Assembly: GCA_003864535.1 (NCBI GenBank)
Contig: BHEQ01000109.1
Span: 1 to 6,772 of the forward strand
Source of the DNA: Gammaproteobacteria bacterium
GTDB lineage: Bacteria; Pseudomonadota; Gammaproteobacteria; Cardiobacteriales; Wohlfahrtiimonadaceae
Length of the DNA: 6,772 bases
Direction of reading: 5' to 3'
Every line of letters starts with the position of its first letter. The stretch's first letter is position 1. Shown here one piece after another: positions 1 through 5,424 of this stretch. A program made the position numbers and the translations under genes. Under the pieces are notes generated by a model. That model was not told the origin of the DNA. It ran no database searches and saw only the letters and a list, made by a program, of their open reading frames with translations.

Positions 1-689
1 TGTGTAAACATTGCGGTATACGCTTACCTATCGAGATTTCATGTTGTGTTAAGTGTTTATCCACAGATCCTTGTATTGATAGCTTAATCATCCCTTTTAA
101 ATATCAAGGCTCAATTAAGCAGCTTATTATAAAATTAAAATTTAATAAAAAGCCACTTGCAGCCACAGTGCTTGCGATCCTAATTCCCGCAGATTTATTA
201 TCCAATGTATTAAAGTTTGATAATTTAGGCACTATTTCTATGGTGATTCCAATCCCGATTGATCGCTTCCGTTTAGCTGGACGAGGGTTTAATCAAGCTT
301 TAGAGATTACGTATGCGCTTATGCAAACACAGAGCTTATTCACGCAGGCACAGATTAAACTATTGAATATTAACAAACTTAGCAAGCTTAGAAATCTTAT
401 GAATTCTAGTAATCCTAGTAATCTAAAGAATCCAAAGAATCAACTTAATCTAGAGTTTTTACATAAAAAAATAGGTTATATTCCACAAAGTACCTTAAAT
501 AAATCTGAACGCCAGAGAAATTTAAACGGAGCTTTTAAGTTGAATTTAAAACAAATTAGCCAAATACCACATACAGTTTTGTTAGTTGATGATGTTTTTA
601 CAACAGGATCAACCTTATTTGCCTGCGCCCAAATCTTAAAAGATGCAGGGGTTAAGCAAGTAATTGCATTTGCGCTAGCTAAAGCATAA
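1..689 (+). CDS. comF: ComF family phosphoribosyltransferase-like protein, 5' end missing
   Basis: The reading frame is open from base 3 to the TAA at 687-689, giving 228 residues; the true start lies before the window. The GTG at 168 is internal, because the upstream codons encode the family's N-terminal zinc ribbon: CxxC at partial residues 1-4 and CxxC at 15-18. Further on come the ComF signature around residues 85-98 (PIPIDRFR, then RGFNQ) and the PRPP-binding loop VLLVDDVFTTGST near residues 193-204, which is typical of type I phosphoribosyltransferases. In other bacteria ComF is a cytoplasmic protein needed for natural transformation, acting with the DNA-uptake and single-strand handling machinery; GntX is a relative. 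Here that role is inferred from family only. An Asn/Lys-rich insert of about 30-40 residues (roughly 115-155) separates the RGFNQ motif from the conserved PQ...L...ER..N...AF segment and is coded by a 9-bp tandem repeat. No clear terminator follows the gene. Confidence 0.88.
   Translation, partial: CKHCGIRLPIEISCCVKCLSTDPCIDSLIIPFKYQGSIKQLIIKLKFNKKPLAATVLAILIPADLLSNVLKFDNLGTISMVIPIPIDRFRLAGRGFNQALEITYALMQTQSLFTQAQIKLLNINKLSKLRNLMNSSNPSNLKNPKNQLNLEFLHKKIGYIPQSTLNKSERQRNLNGAFKLNLKQISQIPHTVLLVDDVFTTGSTLFACAQILKDAGVKQVIAFALAKA
369..449 (+). repeat. In-frame 9-bp tandem repeat inside comF
   Basis: Nine consecutive degenerate nonamers with a consensus near cttagnaat run from 369 to 449. The clearest are the two ctagtaatc copies at 406-423, followed by taaagaatc and caaagaatc at 424-441. 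In the comF frame each unit gives one triad ending in Lys or Asn: INK, LSK, LRN, LMN, SSN, PSN, LKN, PKN, QLN. Because the unit is three codons long, gain or loss of copies would not break the frame. Confidence 0.75.
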
Positions 690-750
690 TCAAAATAAAA
701 ATCAAAAATCAAATTAAAAATAATTTGCACTGATCAAGTATCATAGCTTT

Positions 751-759
751 TGGTAAAAT
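751..759 (+). promoter_or_regulatory. Possible extended -10 promoter element for radA
   Basis: TGG followed by TAAAAT (754-759) matches the extended -10 form TGnTATAAT with one mismatch. It lies about 30 bases before the radA ATG. The -35 position at 17-bp spacing (731-736, tgatca) is weak, which an extended -10 can tolerate. This is a motif match only. radA could also be read through from comF, since no terminator is seen between the two genes. Confidence 0.3.
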
Positions 760-789
760 AAAGGTTAAATCAAGGTAAAAGCAAATATA

Positions 790-2160
790 ATGGCTAAGAT
801 CAAAAAAAATTATGTGTGTCGCGAATGTGGCAGCATTGCCCAAAAGTGGGCAGGGCAGTGTCTTGATTGCGAGGCTTGGAATACACTTGAAGAGATCGCT
901 ATCCTCCCTGAAGTGATAATGAGTGCGAAACTTGCAGGTTATTCTGGAACTGCTGGAGCTTGCGGAGTGCAACGTCTTGTTGATATTCGCAAAGAAGAGC
1001 ATATGCGTTTTTTAACTGGGCTTTCTGAGCTTGACCGAGTTTTGGGGGGCGGGCTTGTAATTGGCTCGGTCGTGCTAATTGGCGGTGATCCTGGGATTGG
1101 TAAATCAACTATTTTATTGCAAACTATGATCAACTTAAGTTTGCAGCAAAAAGTTCTCTATGTCACAGGTGAGGAGTCACCTAGCCAAATAGCTCTACGC
1201 GCCGAGCGTTTGGGGCTTAATGGTGATAGGGTTGATTTGCTTGCTGAGACTTCAATTGAGAAAATATTACAAATAGCCGAGCCTTTAAAGATTGATGTTA
1301 TGGTTATCGACTCAATCCAAACTGTATTTACCGAGCATTTATCCTCAGCTCCTGGAAATGTCTCCCAAGTGCGTGAAAGTGCCGCATTACTCACGCGCTT
1401 TGCCAAACGCACTAACACCGCGGTATTCTTAGTTGGGCATGTGACTAAAGATGGCTCTATCGCAGGTCCACGCGTATTAGAACATATGGTTGATAGCGTT
1501 TTATATTTTGAAGGAGAGACAGGCTCACGCTTTAGAATCATGCGGGCTTATAAAAACCGCTTTGGCGCGGTTAATGAAATTGGCATCTTTGCGATGACAG
1601 AAAAAGGGCTCAAAGAGATTAATAATCCGTCCGCCATATTTTTATCGCGTCATGATAAACCTGTGGCTGGGAGCGTGATTATGGTAACACGTGAAGGCAC
1701 GCGTCCTTTATTGATTGAAATTCAATCTTTGGTTGATCAATCTTTTGGAAATTTCCCAAGACGCGTAACTTTAGGAGTGGAGCAAAATCGTTTAACTATG
1801 CTGCTTGCGGTTTTGCATCGCCATGTTGGGATTGCGATGAATGATCAAGATGTGTATGTTAATGCCGTTGGTGGCGTTAAAGTTGGTGAGACAGCCTCTG
1901 ATTTAGCCGTACTTGCTTCAGTTTATTCAAGCTTTAAAGACATTACGTTACCTACTGATCTTATTATCTTTGGCGAGGTAGGCTTAGCGGGTGAAGTGCG
2001 CCCCGTTCCTTATGGAGAGGATCGCCTTAATGAAGCATTTAAACATGGCTTTAAACGCGCGATAGTTCCCAAAGCTAATGTGCCTAAACACGGCTTGGGA
2101 GATATGCAAATTATCGCGGTCACGCGCTTAGCTGAAGCTATTGAGGCTTTGCGAAACTAA
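790..2160 (+). CDS. radA: DNA repair protein RadA (Sms)
   Basis: RadA is a RecA-like ATPase and DnaB-type helicase that promotes branch migration during recombinational repair and, in transformable species, integration of incoming DNA; it acts in the cytoplasm. The 456-residue product matches the usual length of about 450-460. Domains in order: C4 zinc finger (C10, C13, C24, C27); RecA-like core with Walker A GGDPGIGKST at 98-107 and Walker B VMVIDS at 170-175; the RadA-specific KNRFG motif at 255-259; then a Lon-protease-like C-terminal domain from about residue 290 to the end, with the conserved GEVGLAGEVRPV stretch near 385-396. All key motifs are intact. The ATG at 790 is supported by the immediate MAKxKxxYVCxECG start typical of the family; the ribosome site is modest (aagg about 12 bases upstream). 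Its last 23 bases overlap the convergent iron-sulfur carrier gene. Confidence 0.98.
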   Translation: MAKIKKNYVCRECGSIAQKWAGQCLDCEAWNTLEEIAILPEVIMSAKLAGYSGTAGACGVQRLVDIRKEEHMRFLTGLSELDRVLGGGLVIGSVVLIGGDPGIGKSTILLQTMINLSLQQKVLYVTGEESPSQIALRAERLGLNGDRVDLLAETSIEKILQIAEPLKIDVMVIDSIQTVFTEHLSSAPGNVSQVRESAALLTRFAKRTNTAVFLVGHVTKDGSIAGPRVLEHMVDSVLYFEGETGSRFRIMRAYKNRFGAVNEIGIFAMTEKGLKEINNPSAIFLSRHDKPVAGSVIMVTREGTRPLLIEIQSLVDQSFGNFPRRVTLGVEQNRLTMLLAVLHRHVGIAMNDQDVYVNAVGGVKVGETASDLAVLASVYSSFKDITLPTDLIIFGEVGLAGEVRPVPYGEDRLNEAFKHGFKRAIVPKANVPKHGLGDMQIIAVTRLAEAIEALRN

Positions 2161-2467
2161 AACTCTCGCCACAGCCGCATTCAGCGGTCGCATTGGGGTT
2201 ACTAAACTTAAAGCTGCGGTTTAATCCTTGATTAATATAGTCAAGGGTGATGTTTTCAAGCATTGGTAATATTTCTTTATTGGCAATTACAATAAGCGCA
2301 CCATCTTTAATAATCTCATCCGTATCTAAAATTTCTGTGGCAAAATCTAGAAAATATTTATATCCAGAGCAGCCTGATTTCTTAACACTAACGCGGAGTG
2401 CTTTTGCTTGAGCTTCATTGAGGTTTTTTTGAATTTGTAAATCTGCGGCGGGGGTAATATTAATCAT
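2138..2467 (-). CDS. A-type iron-sulfur cluster carrier (HesB/IscA/SufA/ErpA family)
   Basis: The 109-residue product is the normal size for A-type carriers, which receive Fe-S clusters from scaffold proteins such as IscU or SufB and pass them to apo-enzymes in the cytoplasm. The three conserved cluster-ligand cysteines are present: C33 in SGCSGY, and C97 and C99 in the C-terminal ECGCGESF motif. The FKFSNPNA stretch just before that is also characteristic. I cannot decide between IscA, SufA and ErpA, because no isc or suf partner gene is next to it; a stand-alone location is common for erpA-like genes. The ATG at 2467 is backed by a good ribosome site, AAGG six bases upstream on the minus strand (2474-2477). 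The stop codon lies inside the end of radA on the opposite strand, so the two genes converge and overlap. Confidence 0.93.
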   Translation of the reverse strand: MINITPAADLQIQKNLNEAQAKALRVSVKKSGCSGYKYFLDFATEILDTDEIIKDGALIVIANKEILPMLENITLDYINQGLNRSFKFSNPNATAECGCGESFSFAKPQ

Positions 2468-2534
2468 AAATATCCTTATTTTTCATACGTGAAACCTAAA
2501 TAAAACTAAATCAAAACTGTAACTACTGGGCAGC

Positions 2535-2650
2535 TAAAGAAGCAACCCCTCCCAACCTCCCCTTCGCAGGGGAGGAGCTCTAAAAGTCCCCCTGCGAAGG
2601 GGGATTTAGGGGGAATCCTTACTTAATTGCGTTAGGGAGATGCTTCTTTA
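2535..2650. mobile_element. MITE-like inverted-repeat element, GC-rich core
   Basis: A perfect 10-bp terminal inverted repeat, taaagaagca (2535-2544) and tgcttcttta (2641-2650), bounds a 116-bp unit with no coding capacity. If the outer TA on each side is a target duplication, the terminal repeat is 8 bp and the pattern matches non-autonomous elements moved by IS630/Tc1-type transposases; that assignment is inferred. The core is two small hairpins, CCTCCCC-TTCGCA-GGGGAGG (2556-2575) and TCCCCC-TGCGAA-GGGGGA (2587-2604). These are inverted copies of each other: the 14 bases at 2559-2572 are the exact reverse complement of 2589-2602. The core's high GC content contrasts sharply with the surrounding AT-rich spacer. 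It lies upstream of the iron-sulfur carrier gene. Confidence 0.6.
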
Positions 2651-2659
2651 ATCTATTTG

Positions 2660-2703
2660 TTCAATATGTTGCATGTAAAAATAAACATGCTAATTCTACT
2701 GAG
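2660..2703 (+). repeat. Dispersed 44-bp repeat, copy 1
   Basis: This segment matches 6729-6772 at 36 of 44 positions without gaps. It starts ten bases after the MITE-like element. It contains a perfect 6-bp inverted repeat, GCATGT (2671-2676) and ACATGC (2685-2690), around the loop aaaaataa. It sits between the ilvA stop and the iron-sulfur carrier gene. Its role is unknown: a remnant of a repeat family or a shared upstream signal are both possible. Confidence 0.55.
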
Positions 2704-2710
2704 TAGTTAC

Positions 2711-2738
2711 TCAAATCAAATCAAACCAAATCAAATCA
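2711..2738. repeat. TCAAA pentanucleotide array abutting the ilvA stop codon
   Basis: Five tandem TCAAA units (the fourth reads CCAAA) occupy 2711-2735, and the following TCA at 2736-2738 is the ilvA stop codon TGA read on the minus strand. The array therefore forms the first bases of the ilvA 3' untranslated region. Length changes by slippage would leave the IlvA protein unaltered. Similar short ATCAAA-rich tracts occur at 690-716 and 4279-4317. Confidence 0.7.
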
Positions 2739-4244
2739 TAAAAATAATGTAAATGCAGGATTATCTGTCTCATCGGTGCAATCATACCCTAATTTACTTA
2801 TAAATTTGTTAAGCTCATCAAGCTCAGTATCCACGATCTCCATGCCAATGAGCACGCGCCCGTAATCAGCACCATGATTGCGGTAATTAAATAAAGTAAT
2901 ATTCCAATGGGATTGCATTGCCGCTAAGAATTGTTTAAGCGCATTTGGACGCTCAGGAAACTTAAAGCAGAGTAGGCGCTCATGTTTTATTTGAGTAGTT
3001 TTACCGCCAATCATATAGCGAATATGTGATTTTGCGATTTCATTATCAGTTAAATCTAATACCTTAAAGTTTGCACCTTGTAATGCATGCATAATTATGT
3101 TTTTTTCAGATTCACCATCATTACAATGGACACCAACAAAAATAGTTGCGCAACTTTCATTCGTGTAGCGATAATTAAATTCGGTGATAGAGCGATTGCC
3201 AATATAATCTAGAAAACGCCTAAAGCTGCCGATCTCTTCAGGAATACTAATCGCAAAAATTGCTTCAGATTTCTCACCAATTTCAGCACGTTCTGCCACG
3301 TAACGGAGGCGATCAAAATTAATATTAGCCCCACTTAAAATTGTGGCAATATTCTTAAAATTTTGCTCTGGATATTTTTTTAAGTATTTTTTAGCCCCAG
3401 CAACAGCTAATGCGCCCGCAGGTTCGGCAATTGCTCGCGTATCATCAAAAATATCTTTTAAAGCGGCGCAAATCTCATCCGTATTTACTAAAATAATCTC
3501 ATCAAGATGCTCACGGCACAGCTCAAATGTTGTCATGCCGACTAATTTAACCGCAACGCCATCAGCAAATCCGCCAACTTGGGCAAGCTCCACGCGCTCA
3601 CCTTTTTTTATAGACTCATACATCGCTGCAGAATCAACAGGCTCTACGCCAATAACCTTACAATTTGGTGCGATAAATTTAATATAAGTTGCAATTCCAG
3701 CTGCAAGTCCACCGCCACCAATTGGGATAAAAATCGCATCAATATGTGCATTTTGTTCATAAATCTCTTTGCCAATCGTCCCTTGACCTGCAATTACATT
3801 TAAATTATCAAAAGGATGCACAAAGCTTAAACCTTGTTCTTTACATAATTTATTGGCATAAGCACAGGCATCATCAAAGGTGTTTCCTGTTAAAATAACT
3901 TTAGCACCACGACTTTCACAGGCTTGTACTTTTAATTGGGGCGCGGTAATTGGCATTACAATCGTCACAGGAATATTTAAATTCTGTCCACTTAAAGCCA
4001 CCCCTTGGGCATGATTACCTGCAGATGCGGTAACAACACCAAGGGTGCGTTTTGCAACATCTAACTGGGCAATCGCATTGTAAGCACCGCGGAGTTTAAA
4101 AGAAAATACAGGTTGCAAATCTTCACGCTTAAGCCAAATGTTTACATTTAAACGCTTGGATAAGCGTTGCATTTTATCAAGTGGAGTGACTGTTGCTACA
4201 TCATAAACCTTTGATGTTAAGATATCTTTAATTAAATTGTGCAT
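2736..4244 (-). CDS. ilvA: Threonine ammonia-lyase, biosynthetic (threonine deaminase)
   Basis: IlvA converts L-threonine to 2-oxobutanoate and ammonia, the committed step of isoleucine synthesis, using pyridoxal phosphate. From the chosen start the protein has 502 residues, close to the enterobacterial enzyme of about 514. The PLP lysine is K50 in SFKLRGAYN; SAGNH (74-78), the phosphate-binding GGGGL loop (176-180) and SGAN (304-307) follow. Two ACT-like regulatory domains occupy about 324-395 and 420-492 and end in DETDNPAF, as in biosynthetic, isoleucine-inhibited enzymes rather than short catabolic TdcB. The frame is open back to 4313, but the ATG at 4244 is preferred: AAGG lies six bases upstream (4251-4254), and the preceding 23 codons are AT-rich spacer that the family lacks. 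It is transcribed away from rpiA. No ilv neighbours are in view and I see no clear attenuator. Confidence 0.96.
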   Translation of the reverse strand: MHNLIKDILTSKVYDVATVTPLDKMQRLSKRLNVNIWLKREDLQPVFSFKLRGAYNAIAQLDVAKRTLGVVTASAGNHAQGVALSGQNLNIPVTIVMPITAPQLKVQACESRGAKVILTGNTFDDACAYANKLCKEQGLSFVHPFDNLNVIAGQGTIGKEIYEQNAHIDAIFIPIGGGGLAAGIATYIKFIAPNCKVIGVEPVDSAAMYESIKKGERVELAQVGGFADGVAVKLVGMTTFELCREHLDEIILVNTDEICAALKDIFDDTRAIAEPAGALAVAGAKKYLKKYPEQNFKNIATILSGANINFDRLRYVAERAEIGEKSEAIFAISIPEEIGSFRRFLDYIGNRSITEFNYRYTNESCATIFVGVHCNDGESEKNIIMHALQGANFKVLDLTDNEIAKSHIRYMIGGKTTQIKHERLLCFKFPERPNALKQFLAAMQSHWNITLFNYRNHGADYGRVLIGMEIVDTELDELNKFISKLGYDCTDETDNPAFTLFL

Positions 4245-4386
4245 CACAAGCCTTAATGAAATAGAGTATGAAAGCGAATCAAAAATCAATAAAATATAAA
4301 CAAAAATCAACAAAAAACGATGCTTAGCGTATCATTATGCAGGCAAATTTTGTAAATAAATTTAAAAATGGAAGGTAGGAAAAATA
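4245..4386. promoter_or_regulatory. Divergent ilvA-rpiA intergenic region
   Basis: These 142 bases separate the two divergent starts, so promoters for both genes should lie here. The sequence is extremely AT-rich. The rpiA ribosome site aaggtagga (4372-4380) lies six bases before its ATG, and the ilvA site AAGG is at 4251-4254. I see no near-consensus -35/-10 pair, no T-box and no leader peptide with an isoleucine run, so regulation cannot be read from the sequence. Confidence 0.45.
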
Positions 4387-5085
4387 ATGAGCACAACGCA
4401 AGATACTCTGCATCAACTTAAAATACAAGCGGCTAAGCAAGCTTTAGAGTTTGTTAAAACTGGCGAGATATTGGGCATCGGTTCAGGTTCTACGGTTAAT
4501 TGTTTAATTGAACTCTTACCCGAAATTAGATCAAAAATAAAGGCATGTGTTTCAAGCTCAAATTACAGTACCAGTTTATTGAAAAAGCATGGTTTTGAAG
4601 TTTTAGATCTGAATAATGTTGATGAATTTTCAGTTTATATCGATGGCGCGGATGAGTCTAACTCTAATCTTGAGTTAATTAAAGGCGGTGGGGCAGCTTT
4701 AACGCGCGAGAAAATTGTATGCGCACATGCTAAAACTTTTGTATGTATTATTGATCAAACTAAAAAAGTTGAGGTGCTCGGCAAATTTGCCTTACCGCTC
4801 GAAGTAATTCCGATGGCAGCGCAATATGTGATGAGGCAAATGCACAAAATTGGCGGTACAGCTAGAATCAGGACGCTTATCAATGGGGATAATTTAATTA
4901 CGGATAATAGTAATTGGATTATTGATGTTTTAGATTTGAAAATTCATAATCCAATTGAATTAGAAATATATCTAGATGGGATTGCAGGGATTGTCGCTAA
5001 TGGTTTATTTGCAAAACGCGGTGCTGATCATCTAATTATTGCCAATGTAAATGGGATTGAGATAATAGAACGCGGTCTGGATTAA
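4387..5085 (+). CDS. rpiA: Ribose-5-phosphate isomerase A
   Basis: RpiA interconverts ribulose 5-phosphate and ribose 5-phosphate in the non-oxidative pentose phosphate pathway, supplying ribose 5-phosphate for nucleotide synthesis; it is cytoplasmic. The 232-residue product is slightly longer than the 219-residue E. coli enzyme, with a few extra residues at both ends. Family motifs are complete: the phosphate-binding GIGSGST loop (30-36), VSSS (55-58), DGADE (86-90), KGGGAALTREK (99-109) and GLFAKRGAD near the C terminus. By alignment with E. coli, D86, D89, K99 and E108 correspond to D81, D84, K94 and the catalytic base E103. The ATG is supported by an AGGA-type ribosome site six bases upstream. 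Its product feeds directly into Prs, coded about 330 bp downstream, although a probable terminator and the tRNA promoter lie between them. Confidence 0.97.
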   Translation: MSTTQDTLHQLKIQAAKQALEFVKTGEILGIGSGSTVNCLIELLPEIRSKIKACVSSSNYSTSLLKKHGFEVLDLNNVDEFSVYIDGADESNSNLELIKGGGAALTREKIVCAHAKTFVCIIDQTKKVEVLGKFALPLEVIPMAAQYVMRQMHKIGGTARIRTLINGDNLITDNSNWIIDVLDLKIHNPIELEIYLDGIAGIVANGLFAKRGADHLIIANVNGIEIIERGLD

Positions 5086-5122
5086 ATAGATATTATTTAT
5101 ATAAATCAAATTGATATAATTT

Positions 5123-5159
5123 AATATTTAAAATATAAGTAATATTTTAAATATTTTTT
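5123..5159 (+). terminator. AT-only hairpin with T run, possible rpiA terminator
   Basis: A perfect 14-bp inverted repeat (5123-5136 and 5142-5155) with the 5-base loop aagta runs into six T's at 5154-5159, starting 37 bases after the rpiA stop codon. The geometry fits an intrinsic terminator, but the stem has no G-C pair, so it may be weak. The same A/T tract could also serve as upstream activating DNA for the tRNA promoter. Confidence 0.45.
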
Positions 5160-5169
5160 ATAAAATAAC

Positions 5170-5197
5170 TAGACAAAAAATTCTATCGGCTTATAAT
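5170..5197 (+). promoter_or_regulatory. Sigma-70-type promoter for tRNA-Gln
   Basis: TAGACA (5170-5175, five of six to TTGACA) is followed after 16 bases by a perfect TATAAT (5192-5197). Transcription would start around 5203-5206, about ten bases before the mature tRNA. The stretch after the -10 box, acggctc, is GC-rich compared with its surroundings, like the discriminators of stringently controlled stable-RNA promoters. About 80 bases of nearly pure A/T lie upstream and could act as an UP element. With no terminator seen after the tRNA, the transcript may continue into prs. Confidence 0.75.
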
Positions 5198-5215
5198 ACG
5201 GCTCTTGTTTTGTAC

Positions 5216-5289
5216 AGGGCCATAGCCAAGCGGTAAGGCAGCGGGTTTTGATCCCGTCATCCCAGGTTCGATTCCTGGTGGCCCTGCCA
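5216..5289 (+). tRNA. tRNA-Gln, anticodon UUG
   Basis: This 74-base cloverleaf has its 3' CCA encoded (5287-5289). The acceptor stem AGGGCCA/TGGCCCT pairs fully with discriminator G5286. The D arm is GCC...GGC around AAGCGGTAA. The anticodon stem GCGGG/CCCGT (one G-T pair) encloses TTTTGAT with anticodon TTG at 5248-5250, and the T arm CCAGG-TTCGATT-CCTGG is intact. UUG reads glutamine CAA and, by wobble, CAG. The body closely resembles E. coli tRNA-Gln. A tRNA-Gln gene just before prs is an arrangement known from other gammaproteobacteria. Confidence 0.97.
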
Positions 5290-5302
5290 ACTAATACCTA
5301 CG

Positions 5303-5326
5303 TTATTATGAAAATTATTATGAAAA
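5303..5326 (+). repeat. Perfect 12-bp tandem duplication between tRNA-Gln and prs
   Basis: The 12 bases ttattatgaaaa occur twice in direct succession (5303-5314 and 5315-5326). The unit lies in the spacer downstream of the tRNA, in the presumed prs leader, and contains the first ATGs of the small open frame at 5308-5424. Confidence 0.7.
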
Positions 5327-5424
5327 AAATAAACAGCATAATCCTAAGAAAAACGCATGGCATCTTCACATCGAATCTATTCCCTATTTTTACTAAACTA
5401 AAAGGTAACTCTGCGCGTGAGTAA
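5308..5424 (+). other. Small open frame of 38 codons overlapping the prs start
   Basis: ATG at 5308 opens a frame that ends at TAA 5422-5424, so its last codons span the proposed GTG start of prs at 5417. The predicted peptide is basic (MKIIMKKINS at its start, ending GNSARE) and has no family I recognise. No ribosome site precedes the ATG, and AT-rich spacer can produce such frames by chance. It is listed because its end position would allow translational coupling to prs. Confidence 0.15.

Noticed and set aside
168..689. GTG at 168 as the start of the comF-type gene
   Set aside because: The same frame is open to base 3 and the upstream codons encode the family zinc ribbon (CxxC twice), so the gene begins before the window.
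476..730. Minus-strand open frame over the end of comF
   Set aside because: It is antisense to the conserved PRPP loop region of ComF and has no independent support.
709..1541. Minus-strand open frames across the start of radA
   Set aside because: They are antisense to well-conserved radA codons, show no recognisable motif and overlap one another.
2556..2604. CRISPR repeat pair
   Set aside because: Only two short palindromic units in inverted orientation, with no regular spacers and no cas genes.
2546..2614. G-quadruplex-forming element as the main function of the G/C runs
   Set aside because: The runs are explained by self-complementary hairpins within an inverted-repeat element, and one run of each set has only two G's.
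3343..3803. Plus-strand open frames inside ilvA
   Set aside because: They are shadows of the ilvA coding strand, with no ribosome site and unnatural composition.
4245..4313. N-terminal extension of IlvA starting at 4313, with a hydrophobic, signal-like MLIFVYILLIF stretch
   Set aside because: It is translated AT-rich spacer. The ATG at 4244 has a good ribosome site and fits the cytoplasmic enzyme family.
5123..5155. Replication-origin-like AT palindrome
   Set aside because: No DnaA boxes or iterons nearby; its position just after rpiA with a T run fits a terminator better.
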